Assembly (NCBI GenBank): GCA_016719565.1
Contig: JADJYU010000003.1
Coordinates: 62,001-126,000, forward strand
Direction of reading: 5' to 3'
Origin: Ignavibacteria bacterium
GTDB lineage: Bacteria; Bacteroidota; Ignavibacteria; Tepidaquicellales; Tepidaquicellaceae
Length of the DNA: 64,000 nucleotides
Part shown: positions 32,374 through 42,654 of the stretch, piece after piece
Layout of the letters: the number at the start of each line of letters is the position of its first letter
How positions within the stretch are numbered: position 1 is the stretch's first letter
Program-made: the position numbers and the translations under genes
The notes under the pieces: model-generated
The model's input: only the letters and a program-made list of their open reading frames with translations
What the model was told of the DNA's origin: nothing
Databases searched by the model: none

Positions 32374-32694
32374 TTGAAAACATTTAGAAAAATACTAGCT
32401 CTATATATCCTTTTGCTTGCAATGACTCCATGTTTAGATAATTGCACAATTGAATTATGTTCAGTCGAAGAAAAAGTCCACATCGAAAATTCATATATTG
32501 ATAATCACACAGATAGTAAAAACCACACTGACTATTGCTCACCATTATGTATCTGTGACTGCTGTAACACAGTAATAACTTACCTTAATATCTTTAATCT
32601 TGATTATTTTAGCGCCTCGAGTATAATTAAAATTGAAAAACCGGGCTTTAATACTCATTCCCTTTCAACTACTTCTCCGCCTCCAAAATCATAA
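32374..32694 (+). CDS. Small exported Cys-containing protein ahead of metal-efflux operon
   Basis: This 106-residue protein begins at a TTG codon (no ATG is available before the hydrophobic segment) and has an N-terminal signal-like helix 'FRKILALYILLLAMTPC'. The mature part has Cys and His residues in 'DNCTIELCSVEE' and 'YCSPLCICDCCNTV', which could bind soft metal ions. Small proteins of this kind are often found directly before heavy-metal RND pumps in Bacteroidota, where they have no assigned activity. It lies 75 bases upstream of the pump gene and is probably the first gene of the operon. I cannot name the family with certainty; DUF6660 is my best guess. Confidence 0.6.
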   Translation: MKTFRKILALYILLLAMTPCLDNCTIELCSVEEKVHIENSYIDNHTDSKNHTDYCSPLCICDCCNTVITYLNIFNLDYFSASSIIKIEKPGFNTHSLSTTSPPPKS

Positions 32695-32769
32695 ATTAAC
32701 TTATAATCTTTTTTTATTTTTTTAAGCTGTAATTAGAATTTTCAGCTTAAGATTATTTATAATTAATTT

Positions 32770-35700
32770 ATGATAAATAAAATCATCGCTTTTTCAATAA
32801 AGCAAAAAATAGTAATTGGGTTTTTTATATTGATACTAATTCTTCTGGGAATTTATTCAGCCGTTAAACTTCCTATTGATGCAGTTCCGGACATTACTAA
32901 TAATCAAATCCAGATAATAACTTCAAGCCCTACTTTGTCTGCAACAGAAGTAGAACGATTCATCACTTACCCGGTAGAAATTGCAATGAAAAGTTTACCG
33001 GATATCATTGAACTTCGGTCAATTTCAAAATTTGGTATCTCAGTCGTAACAGTTGTTTTCGAAGATAATGTTGATACTTATTTTGCGCGAAATCTTGTAT
33101 TTCAAAAGCTGAAAGAAGCGGAAGAGAATATGCCGGAAGGATTAGGCACTCCGGAAATGGCTCCCGTCAGCACAGGTCTTGGTGAGATATATCAATATAT
33201 AGTCCGGCCGGAAAATCGCAGTGATACAACTTACAGTGATATGCAGCTTAGAACTATACAGGACTGGATCGTTAAAAGGCAGTTACTTGGAACCGAAGGT
33301 GTAGCAGAGGTAAACAGTTTTGGCGGTTTTGAACAGCAATACCATATTCTGATAAATCCTGACGCTCTTAAGAGTTATAATCTAACATTAAGAGAAGTAC
33401 ATGAAGCGGTAGTCGGAAACAACAGCAATGTAGGCGGAGGTGTAATTGAAAAAATGCTGATCAGTATTCAATAAGAGGAATCGGATTAATTGAAAAATTG
33501 AAGATCTGCAAAACATTGTGATTAAAACTGATCATGGTATACCAATTTATCTTAATCAAATAGCTGAGATAGAATATGGTAAAGGTCTTAGAGTAGGCGG
33601 TGTAACTCAGGATGGAAACGGTGAAGTTGTAGCTGGAATAGTTATGATGCTTAAAGGCGCTAATTCAAGGGAAGTTTCTCAGAGAGTTCATGAAAAATAG
33701 TAGAAATAAAACCATCTTTACCTGCCGGTGTTACAATCGATGAATTTTATAACAGGGAACATCTTATCAACAGTACGATCAAAACAGTTGAAACAAACCT
33801 TATTGAAGGAGGAGTAATTGTAATTCTTGTCTTGGTGCTTCTTCTCGGAAATTTAAGGGCAGGTTTTATAGTCGCATCTGTCATTCCCCTCTCCATGCTC
33901 TTTGCAATTATCATGATGAATCTTTTCAATGTATCCGGTAATTTAATGTCACTTGGCGCAATAGACTTCGGCTTGATAGTTGACGGTGCAGTTATAATAG
34001 TTGAGTCTGTAATAGTTGCGATCGCTGCAAAAATCCATTTGAACAAAAAAGCATTGAACAAAGAGGAATTTGATGAAACTGTATATTCCTCATCCACTTC
34101 AATAATAAAGTCTGCGATTTTTGGAATTTTAATAATTCTTGTTGTATATCTGCCGATATTTGCTCTGGGCGGTATAGAGGGGAAAATGTTTAAACCAATG
34201 GCATTCACCGTTGGGTTCGCTTTAGTCGGAGCATTACTGCTTTCGATTACTTATGTGCCGATGATGTGTTCTTTAATTTTGAAAAGAGATTTGAAAGAGA
34301 AGGAAACTATTGCCGACAAGATAATGAATGGTTTAAAGAGAATGTATTTACCTGTTCTCGAATTTGCTTTAAGAAATAAACTGATAACTATTGGAATAGC
34401 CGTTGTCTTTCTTATTATTAGTTTGCTGACTTTCACCCGCCTGGGTGGTGAATTTATTCCCAAGCTTGATGAAGGTGATCTCGCATATCAGATAGTCCGT
34501 CTTCCGGGGATATCTCTTACAGAATCAATAAATATTGGCACCCGAATTGAAAAAATCTTAATTGAAAAATTTCCTGAAGTAAAAACAGTGGTAACTAAAA
34601 CAGGAGCTCCTGAACTTGCAACAGACCCGATGGGTCCGGAATTCAGCGATGTCATTGTAATATTAAAACCAAAAGATGAATGGACTACCGCTGAAACAAA
34701 AGAAGAACTGATCGAAAAAATACAAAGAGAATTGTCAATTGTCCCTGGGGTAGGATTATCCTTTACTCAGCCTATTGAATTAAGATTTAATGAATTGATT
34801 TCCGGTGCAAGAGGCGACATTGCTGTTAAGATCTTTGGGGATGATCTTAGTGTTTTATCGGATAAAGGAAATGAAGTATCGGCGATCATGGGAGAAATTA
34901 ACGGGGCGGAGGATATCTCTGTTCAGCAGGTGGAAGGACTGCCTCAATTACAAATAAAAATCCTAAGAGATAAAATATCACTCTATGGAATAAATGTAGA
35001 TGATGTAAATAACGTGATCGAAACAGCCCTTGCAGGAAAATCATCCGGCGTAGTGTTTGAGGGAGATAAGAAGTTTGATATTATTATAAAATATTCAGAT
35101 GAGTACAAAAAAAATATTGATGTTATTAGAAATATTTTAGTGGCTTCACCGGAGAATTTAATGATACCGCTTTCGGAGCTTGCGGAAATTGACGTAAAAG
35201 AGGGACCCGCTGAAATAACAAGAGATAATGGCAAAAGAAGAATTGTGATTCAGGGAAATGTAAGAGGAAGAGATATTGAAAGTTTTGTAAATGAATTAAA
35301 ATCTAAAATAGGAACACAATTGAATTTACCTCCGGGATATTACTTGGAATACGGTGGGACTTTTAAAAATCTTGAAAGCGCGAGACAGAGATTATTGATA
35401 GCTGTACCGGTATCTTTGTTTTTTATATTTGCTTTACTGTTTGTCACTTTTAATTCCGTTAAACAGGGTTTGCTTGTTTTTTCAGGAATTCCCTTTTCAG
35501 TTGTAGGAGGTATTTTTGCTTTAGTTATCAGAGATCTGCCTTTCAGTATTTCAGCCGGAATTGGTTTTATTGCTTTGTTTGGAGTAGCTGTTTTAAACGG
35601 AATAGTAATGATAGCATTTTTTAACCGGCTTGAAGAAGAAGGAGTGACTAATATACATGACAGAATAATTTCCGGTACTGCATCCAGGCTAAGACCAATT

Positions 35701-35904
35701 CTTATGACTGCTCTTGTAGCATCGCTTGGATTTATACCTATGGCGTTGTCAACGGGCTCGGGAGCTGAAGTTCAAAGACCTTTAGCTACGGTTGTAATAG
35801 GAGGACTTATCTCCTCAACTCTCTTAACACTGATCGTCTTACCTGTTCTTTACGGAATATTTAATAAGCACACTAATCCCGAATATACTTTTAAAAAATC
35901 ATGA
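32770..35904 (+). CDS. czcA: CzcA-type heavy-metal efflux RND pump (three frame breaks)
   Basis: The reconstructed protein has about 1,044 residues, the usual length for this family. It starts 'MINKIIAFSIKQKIVIGFF' and has 'LPIDAVPDITNNQIQI', 'FITYPVEIAMKSLPDI' and the transmembrane-4 proton-relay motif 'DFGLIVDGAVIIVE'. That motif is the D-D-E form linked to divalent-cation exporters (Zn, Co, Cd or Ni) rather than to Cu/Ag pumps. The C-terminal half has 'GFIALFGVAVLNGIVMI' and the usual last helices. The frame breaks in A runs near 33452, 33495 and 33697, and adding one A at each restores it. It pumps metal from the periplasm through the adaptor and TolC-like partners encoded just downstream. 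The stop codon overlaps the P-type ATPase start (ATGA). Confidence 0.9.
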
Positions 35905-37784
35905 AAGAATTATTAACAGATAAGAAATTCAGATTCCTTCTGATAGTATTAGTATTTGTCGGTATATTCGAAGTTCTTTCTATTTTAAATATCCATTTCA
36001 ATAAGTATATCGAGTTTCCGCTATTTGCAGTAATAAGTATAATAATTGGTTATAGTACACTCTGGAGCGGAATCAGGAATTTGCTGAAGTTCAACTTCAG
36101 GAGCATCAATACTTTAATGTTCATCGCGGTTTGCGGAGCATTTTATCTGGGACAGTATCCGGAGGGAGCTATTGTAATAATATTGTTTACACTCGGAGAA
36201 AAATTAGAGAGTTTTGGAGTTCAGAAAAGTAAATCCGCCTTACGATCTTTGATAGATGATTCTCCAAAAACAGCGCTGATCAAAGGTAATGAAATAAAAA
36301 CACCAATAGATAAAGTAAAGGTCGGTGAAATAATTGTAATAAAACCCGGAGACAAAATTGCTCTGGATGGAAAGGTACTTGAAGGAACATCTTTTGTTGA
36401 CGAGTCAATGATAACAGGCGAGCCGATCCCGGTTGATAAAAGGGCTGGTAATTTGGTTTTTGCCGGATCCTTAAACAAGCAGGGTTATATCGAAATTGAA
36501 GTAACAAAGATTTCAAAAGATTCAACTTTAGCCAAAATAATTGAAGCTACTTTCAACGCAACAAAATCAAAAGCCGATACTCAAAGGTTCATTGAAAAGT
36601 TCTCTGAATACTATACGCCTTCAGTTTTATTGATGGCTGTATTAATTGTTGTTATACCTGTTGTTTTTTATAACGGAGATTTCAATGAATGGCTGTTAAT
36701 GAGTTTAACTCTTCTGGTAATTTCCTGTCCCTGCGCTTTAGTTATTTCAACTCCAGTTTCTATATATTCTGCTGTAGGCAATGCTTCTTCGAAGGGAATA
36801 TTAATAAAAGGGGGGAAATATTTGGAAGCAATAGGAAATATTAAAGCAATTGCCATGGATAAGACTCGAACGATCACTCTCGGTAAGCCTGTAGTCAGCG
36901 ATATAATTCCTTTAAACGGATTCTCCAAAGAAGAACTGATTGCATGTGCAGCAGGATTTGAAATTTTTTCCGAGCATCCAATAGCAGCAAGTATTATAGA
37001 AAAGGCCAGACAGGATAATATTAATTTCCATAAAGTAGAAAATTTCGAAGCTGTAATGGGAAAAGGTGTAAAGGGCGATTGCATTGTTTGTACAGACAAA
37101 CCTCATTATCTGGGAAGTCTTGAATTTATCACGGAGGAAGTATCTGTAAAAGAAAATGTGATTAAAAAAGTGGAAGAATTACAAAGTCAGGGAAAAACAG
37201 CTCTCATTCTAAGCTCGGATCAAAAACTTGAAGGGATCATTACAGTCACGGATGAGATAAAAACTGAAAGCAAGGAAGCAATTAGTGAGATTATTTCTCT
37301 CGGAATAGTCCCGGTTATGATGACAGGAGATAATAATAATGCCGCGAGGTTTGTAGGTACAATAGTCGGTATCAGTGACATTCGAAGTCATTTATTACCG
37401 CTGGAAAAATCCGATGAAATAAAAAAACTTAAGGAAAAATATAAAGGTGTTGCAATGGCAGGAGATGGAGTTAACGATGCGCCCGCGCTGGCTAATGCTG
37501 ATGTCGGTATTGCAATGGGTTCTGCCGGTTCTGATATCGCAATTGAAACCGCGGATATCGCTTTAATGAATGATAATCTGAAACTCATACCATTCATTAT
37601 AAAACTAAGCAGAAAAACAATTTCAACAATTAAGATCAATACAATATTCGCAATTTCAACAAAATTCATATTTATTGTCCTGGCGGTTTTAGGACTAAGC
37701 AATCTTGTAATGGCTATAATGGCCGACGTAGGAGTGACTATATTAGTCATTCTTTTCAGTCTGCGACTTTTAAAATATAAATAA
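35901..37784 (+). CDS. P1B-type heavy-metal-translocating ATPase (Zn/Cd/Pb class)
   Basis: The 627-residue protein has about eight membrane helices, an actuator loop with 'MITGEPIPVDKRAG', the ion-binding 'ISCPCALVIS', the HP motif 'SEHPIAASI' and the hinge 'GDGVNDAPALANADVG'. The Cys-Pro-Cys triad and overall sequence place it with Zn/Cd/Pb exporters (CadA/ZntA-like). There is no N-terminal metal-binding domain. The phosphorylation site reads 'MDKTRTITLG' where the invariant form is DKTGT; the Arg codon CGA differs from a Gly codon GGA by one base. The Asp is kept, so this is either a rare variant, a damaging mutation or a base-call error. It would move metal from cytoplasm to periplasm, feeding the RND pump encoded by the neighbouring genes. 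Confidence 0.9.
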   Translation: MKELLTDKKFRFLLIVLVFVGIFEVLSILNIHFNKYIEFPLFAVISIIIGYSTLWSGIRNLLKFNFRSINTLMFIAVCGAFYLGQYPEGAIVIILFTLGEKLESFGVQKSKSALRSLIDDSPKTALIKGNEIKTPIDKVKVGEIIVIKPGDKIALDGKVLEGTSFVDESMITGEPIPVDKRAGNLVFAGSLNKQGYIEIEVTKISKDSTLAKIIEATFNATKSKADTQRFIEKFSEYYTPSVLLMAVLIVVIPVVFYNGDFNEWLLMSLTLLVISCPCALVISTPVSIYSAVGNASSKGILIKGGKYLEAIGNIKAIAMDKTRTITLGKPVVSDIIPLNGFSKEELIACAAGFEIFSEHPIAASIIEKARQDNINFHKVENFEAVMGKGVKGDCIVCTDKPHYLGSLEFITEEVSVKENVIKKVEELQSQGKTALILSSDQKLEGIITVTDEIKTESKEAISEIISLGIVPVMMTGDNNNAARFVGTIVGISDIRSHLLPLEKSDEIKKLKEKYKGVAMAGDGVNDAPALANADVGIAMGSAGSDIAIETADIALMNDNLKLIPFIIKLSRKTISTIKINTIFAISTKFIFIVLAVLGLSNLVMAIMADVGVTILVILFSLRLLKYK

Positions 37785-37789
37785 ACTTT

Positions 37790-39022
37790 ATGACAGGAAA
37801 AATAAAATTTATTGCACTTTCATTTATGCTCAGTTCTCTGATAATTCCTTTAGGTTACTCACAGGAAAAAATTACTCTCAACGATGCATTAAGAATTGCA
37901 ATAGATAATAACCAGCAAATAAAATCAGCACAGTTAAATATTGCGAAAGACGAAGCACTCAAATCCACTTCCTTTAATATTCCAAATCCTGAATTATTTA
38001 TTGAGTATGAAGGTGTAAAAGGAAGTCTGAACAATTTTGAAAGCCGGAAGATCGGCATTAGTCAGGAGCTTGAATTTCCGACAAATTATTTTTTACGGTC
38101 AGATGTACTGCACTCGCAGGTAAGCATCTCGCAGGAAGAATTAAACAACCGGAAAAATAATCTTGAAGCTGATGTTAAAACAAACTATAACCTGTTACTC
38201 CTTCAAAAAAAGCTTCTTGAAACATCAAAAAATAATCTGACAATTTACATTGATTTTTTATTAGTGGCTGAGAGAAAATATGAAGTTGGAGAAACATCAA
38301 ACCTAGAAGTCCTTAATGCTAAAATAAACAAGATAAAATTTGAAAATGAGATTATAAAATTGGAGTCCGATGTAAATGTAACACAGTCTGAACTTAAAAA
38401 TTTACTGAATATAAACTACGATATTATTCCGGCAGAAGAAATAACATATAATGAGATCACTCTATCCAGAGAAGAACTTTTACAAAGAGCCTTGCAATTT
38501 AACCCTGAACTCCAAATACAAAAATACAGGAAACAAAAATCTTCAAATATGCTTTCCCTTTCAAAAGGAGAGTTATTGCCAAATCTGTCTTTAAGTTATT
38601 ACAATCAAAAGCTGGGAACCGAAACCGGTTTTTGGGGAATGGAGCTGGGTTTAGGAATTCCTTTTTGGTTTTGGGGAGCTCAATCCGGAAACATCCGGGC
38701 TTCGGGCTATGAGCTTCAAATAGCATCTAACGAAGAAACAATATTTAGAAAAGAAATAGAAAATGATTTGAACCGATCATATTTAGATTATACAAATAGT
38801 TTGAGACAGCTGAAGTTTTTTTCTGAAGAGGCAATAATAGAAACTGAAGAAATATTCCGGCAGGCAAAAATTAGTTATGAACAAGGTGAAATAGGTTTTT
38901 TTGAATATTTACAATCCCTGAACATTGTCTATGATACAAGGGTTCAGTTTTTAAACGCTACATACAGTTATAATCAATCAATAATTAATTTAGAAAAAAT
39001 TACGGCGGGAGACCTAAAATGA
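37790..39022 (+). CDS. TolC-family outer-membrane efflux protein (CzcC/CusC-like)
   Basis: The 410-residue protein has a signal peptide ('IALSFMLSSLIIPLGYSQ') followed by 'KITLNDALRIAIDNNQQIKSA', the classic start of the OEP domain. Long helical segments with the repeated OEP pattern follow, for example 'AERKYEVGETSNLEVLNAK' in the first half and 'AKISYEQGEIGFFEYLQSL' in the second. It should form the trimeric exit duct across the outer membrane for the metal pump. It starts 5 bases after the ATPase stop and overlaps the adaptor start by 4 bases, so translation of the three genes is probably coupled. Confidence 0.9.
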   Translation: MTGKIKFIALSFMLSSLIIPLGYSQEKITLNDALRIAIDNNQQIKSAQLNIAKDEALKSTSFNIPNPELFIEYEGVKGSLNNFESRKIGISQELEFPTNYFLRSDVLHSQVSISQEELNNRKNNLEADVKTNYNLLLLQKKLLETSKNNLTIYIDFLLVAERKYEVGETSNLEVLNAKINKIKFENEIIKLESDVNVTQSELKNLLNINYDIIPAEEITYNEITLSREELLQRALQFNPELQIQKYRKQKSSNMLSLSKGELLPNLSLSYYNQKLGTETGFWGMELGLGIPFWFWGAQSGNIRASGYELQIASNEETIFRKEIENDLNRSYLDYTNSLRQLKFFSEEAIIETEEIFRQAKISYEQGEIGFFEYLQSLNIVYDTRVQFLNATYSYNQSIINLEKITAGDLK

Positions 39023-40394
39023 TATTAGAATTTAAAACGATCTGCAGAATACATTTTTTATTAGCTTATTTTTTGCTGATAATTCTTTTTAGCGGATGCG
39101 GAAATAAAGAGGAAGGGTTAATTCAAAACGAAGATGCTCATTCAGAAGAATCCGGTCAAACGGAAGATGAACATTCCGGAGAAGTTGCGTTGACCGAAAA
39201 GCAAATAAAAGTTATGGACATTCAGTTTGCAAAAATTGAGGAACAAAATATCAACGGTTACATAAAAGTAAACGGTGAAATTATGATAAATCCGGATAAT
39301 GAATCAAAAGTCGGAGGCATTATTCCCGGAAGAGTCAGAAAGATCTTTGTAAAGGAAGGTTCATTTGTAAGGGCAGGACAGACTCTTGCTGTGATTGAAA
39401 ATCCTGACTTGGTAAATGTACAGGTTGATTATATAAATGCAAAAAATGATTATGAATTTTCTAAACAGGAATATGAGAGACAAAGAATTCTCAGCTCTGA
39501 CAATATCGGTTCTAAGAAAAATCTTGCTGAAGTTGAATCAAATTACAGACGTTCGCTGGCTAACTATAAGACATTGGAAGAGAAGCTTTCGACTTACAGA
39601 ATATCTAAGAACAGGTTTGATAACATATATCAGGATACTGTTGCTAATCTCCAGAGAAATTTTTCAATCACAGCCCCGATATCCGGCAATATTGTTTCAA
39701 GAAATATTACTATCGGACAATATGTTGAGCCATCGATGGATATGTTTCATATTGTCAATACATCATCAGTCTTTGTTGATTTAAGTATATTTGAAAAGGA
39801 TCTGAAGTATGTAAATGTAGGACAAAAGTTATAATCGAAATGAAGACAAATTCTACGAAGCAATATGAAGGAAAAATTTTATTTATAAATAAAGTTTTTG
39901 ACGATATAAACCGAACTGTAAAAGTAAGGGTTTCTATAAATAATAAAGCGCAGGAGCTTTATCCTTTCATGTTTGTATCAGCAAAAATTTATGTTACTGA
40001 TGGGAATGTAATGGCCGTTCCGCTATCAGCAATAGAATCTGAAGGTGAGAACAAATACATATTTGTCAAAACGAATGAAAGAAAAAAAATTGAAATACAC
40101 GCTGAACATTCAGGTGAGGAAGATCATGCAGAAGGTGAGGAGCATAAAGAAGATAACGGGCATAAAGAAGGTGAGGAGCATGAAGATCACGGACATAAAG
40201 AAGGTGAGGAACCTAGTGGAGAAGAAGGAATAGTTTTTAAGAAAGTTCAGGTTAATACGGGAATTTCAGATGATAATTATGTTGAGATAATTCCATTTGA
40301 AGAGTTAGGTAAGGATGAAGAGGTTGTATCGAAAGGAACATTCTATCTTAAGTCTGAACTGAAAAAAGAAGACCTGGGTGAGCATGAACATTAA
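39019..40394 (+). CDS. CusB/CzcB-type periplasmic adaptor with His-rich insert (one frame break)
   Basis: Two frames (39019-39834 and 39840-40394) join when one A is added near 39830, giving 'YVNVGQKVIIEMKTNSTKQ'. The protein has about 458 residues. It begins with a lipoprotein-like leader ('LIILFSGCG') and an acidic His-containing segment. Next come the barrel-sandwich hybrid halves ('GGIIPGRVRKIFVKEGSFV' and 'FSITAPISGNIVSR') around a helical hairpin. Near residues 360-405 lies an insert rich in His and Glu with repeats of 'HKEGEEH', a likely metal-binding loop that hands Zn2+ or a similar ion to the pump. It is the last gene of the efflux operon. Confidence 0.88.
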
Positions 40395-40593
40395 GGGGTA
40401 ATATTGAATTGTGTACCCTAATTTAAAATTAAATTTAAATTTATTGCCGGCTATTTATATAAAAATGTTTTAGTAGCTACAAATCTTTCAGAAAATCAGA
40501 TTGCAATTTTTAATTCAAACTATTAATTTGATTCAAACAATATTTAAGTTAGTTCGTAAGCGGAAAAAACTTTTTAAAAATTAAAAATTTAAA

Positions 40594-41109
40594 ATGAAAC
40601 ATTTTAAAAATTTATCCGGGTTACAGATTGGAATATTTTCACTGCTGATCGCAATATGCGGAGTTCTTGGATATTTGTATTATGACTCATATAAGACAAA
40701 TATCAAAGATAGTCTGGCGTTAAAAGAAGTCAAAGCTGAAAATCTTGATCTGTCACAGGATATTGATATTGTAAAGGAAAAATATGACAGACTTCAGAAG
40801 GAAGTGGACGTCATTAAAAACAAAGTAACAAAAGTTTCATACAAGAAAAAATTTACAAAGAAGAAAAGCAAACTCTCGTCAGCCGGTAAGAAATACAGCA
40901 AGAAATACAGTAAGAAAAAGGTAAGTTATAAAAAGCTATATTACGATCTTAAGAAAAAATGCAGCGTAAAAAAGTACACTAAAAATAAATCAAAATACAG
41001 TAAGAGCAAATCTTACTCTAAAAGCAAATCTTCCTATAAACCGTCTAAGAAATCCGGCAAAAAATATAATACAAAATATAAACCTTATACTAATTTCAGG
41101 AACAGATAA
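40594..41109 (+). CDS. Lysine-rich membrane-anchored basic protein, unknown function
   Basis: I do not recognise this family. The 171-residue protein has one transmembrane helix near the N-terminus ('LQIGIFSLLIAICGVLGYLYY'). A heptad-like acidic/basic coiled coil (about residues 45-80) and a long tail made mostly of Lys, Ser and Tyr follow, with repeated 'KKYSKK' and 'SKSKSYSK' units. The tail resembles histone-H1-like or nucleic-acid/polyanion-binding tails in composition. If the N-terminus stays inside, the tail would lie outside, where it could bind peptidoglycan-linked polymers, DNA or LPS. It is monocistronic, with a strong terminator 23 bases after its stop. The base pattern is ordinary apart from the AAA/AAG abundance. 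Confidence 0.7.
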   Translation: MKHFKNLSGLQIGIFSLLIAICGVLGYLYYDSYKTNIKDSLALKEVKAENLDLSQDIDIVKEKYDRLQKEVDVIKNKVTKVSYKKKFTKKKSKLSSAGKKYSKKYSKKKVSYKKLYYDLKKKCSVKKYTKNKSKYSKSKSYSKSKSSYKPSKKSGKKYNTKYKPYTNFRNR

Positions 41110-41131
41110 ATCATTCCGGGTTTTATAAAAG

Positions 41132-41177
41132 AACATCAAATGTATCAGTTCAGTCTGATAATGTTTGATGTTTTTTT
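41132..41177. terminator. Hairpin terminator between convergent genes
   Basis: The arms AACATCAAAT.TATCAG and CTGATAATGTTTGATGTT pair over about 17 bases with one or two mismatches around a short loop, and a T7 run follows on the plus strand. It ends the lysine-rich gene on the plus strand and overlaps the stop codon of the phosphatase gene on the minus strand. Confidence 0.85.
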
Positions 41178-42465
41178 ATTTTAATATCTTAATAACGCCG
41201 AATGTAATGTCATCACTCTGCTCAGCTCCGTTTACAAATTCAAACAGATCCGAAAGTAATTTCTCTTTGATCTCACCGGAATTACGCTTCACAGTTTTTT
41301 TAAGAATGTCTTTCAGTCTGTCGTCACCGTAAAGATTTTTTTCACCGTCCATCGCTTCATTTATTCCGTCGGTGAAATAAAACACCACATCATTTTTTTT
41401 AAGTATCGCCTTCTCTGATTTATATTCCATATCTACAAGTCCGAGGAATAATCCCCCTTCGATCAATTCAGTGACTTCTCCCGACTCGTTAATAATATAT
41501 GTTGCATTATGTCCTGCATTAATACTCTCCAGACTTTTTTCCGAATGATCATACAAACCGAACCAGCCGGTTGCGAATTTTTCTGATGTAGTCGAAAGTA
41601 TAAGGATCCTGTTGAGACAGTTCACAAAATCTATCAGACTGAATTCGCCGGTAAGACGGTCAAGATATGTAATGACAGCAGCGTAAATGGTAGACACTAT
41701 CAATGCCGCTGAAATACTTTTCCCTGAAACATCTGCAGTAAAAAACAATGTCCTCGAATCCGAAATTTTAATTAAATTATAATAATCCCCGCCGATCTCT
41801 TTAGCTGGTATCAGCACCGCCGAAATATCAAGGTCATCAAAAGAAGGTAACTCCGAAGGCAGCAGATTCTGCTGAATTTCACGGGCTGTCCTGAGTTCAC
41901 GGTTAATGACTTCCTGCTGTATCTGGATCTGCAGCAGCGAAGAATTTTCAATTGCTACAGCGCACTGCGAAGCAAGTATTTTAAATATCGTAAAATCTCT
42001 TTCAGTAAAAGATGAATCGTTCTTTTTATTAATTACCTGTATCACTCCGACTAGTTTTTCCTTATGTATCATAGGCACGCAGATCATATTCCTTGTTTTG
42101 AAATTAGTCTGCCTGTCATAATCCGGATTGAATCTTTTATCGCTGTAACAATCATCAATCATCAGCGGTTCGCGGTTCTGAGCGACCCAGCCTGCAACGC
42201 CCTCACCCATTCTGCAGATGATCTTTTTTACTTCGCTTCCCTTTTCACCGGTCGCAACTTCAAATTCAAGTACATCCTCTTTTTCATTATATCTGAGCAG
42301 CGAACTTGCTTCCGCATTCATAAGCGTCTTACAGCTTTCCATAATTTCAGACAGTAAAATCTCCAGCGGTTTTATCTCAGAAATGCTTTGAGTAATACTG
42401 CTGAGATAGTTCATCTCCCTGATCAGATCTTCTATTTCCTGCGCATTTGAATTCACTTTATCCAT
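41176..42465 (-). CDS. GAF domain-SpoIIE (PP2C-like) serine phosphatase, RsbU type
   Basis: The 429-residue soluble protein starts with a short coiled coil. A GAF sensor domain follows (about residues 20-175; 'SCKTLMNAEASSLLRYNE', 'GEGVAGWVAQNREPLMIDD', 'CVPMIHKEKLVGVIQVINK'). After a linker helix ('ELRTAREIQQNLLP') comes a SpoIIE phosphatase domain (about 205-429) with metal-binding Asp residues in 'EIGGDYYNLI', 'FFTADVSGKSISAAL', 'FYFTDGINEAMD' and 'AEQSDDITFGVI'. Such enzymes dephosphorylate anti-sigma-factor antagonists in partner-switching stress responses. No antagonist or anti-sigma gene is next to it. It is a single-gene unit that converges on the terminator at 41132-41177. Confidence 0.9.
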   Translation of the reverse strand: MDKVNSNAQEIEDLIREMNYLSSITQSISEIKPLEILLSEIMESCKTLMNAEASSLLRYNEKEDVLEFEVATGEKGSEVKKIICRMGEGVAGWVAQNREPLMIDDCYSDKRFNPDYDRQTNFKTRNMICVPMIHKEKLVGVIQVINKKNDSSFTERDFTIFKILASQCAVAIENSSLLQIQIQQEVINRELRTAREIQQNLLPSELPSFDDLDISAVLIPAKEIGGDYYNLIKISDSRTLFFTADVSGKSISAALIVSTIYAAVITYLDRLTGEFSLIDFVNCLNRILILSTTSEKFATGWFGLYDHSEKSLESINAGHNATYIINESGEVTELIEGGLFLGLVDMEYKSEKAILKKNDVVFYFTDGINEAMDGEKNLYGDDRLKDILKKTVKRNSGEIKEKLLSDLFEFVNGAEQSDDITFGVIKILK

Positions 42466-42654
42466 GTTAAAAAATTTTCATAAAAATATAAATCCCCGTT
42501 TAATATTCATATTCATAAATTAAACGGGCAAATAATTTTTCCGGACTTCGTAAGTAAAATTAAATTTATATTTTAAACGGAATGTATCCTTAATATGAAA
42601 TCATTCTTATTGAATTAACTCTGACTTATATTTGATTCATTTCTTATTCCATCC

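Noticed and set aside
32770..33700. Real programmed frameshifting in the czcA gene
   Set aside because: Three separate breaks in short A runs within 250 bases, with no conserved slippery site plus structure, fit sequencing errors better.
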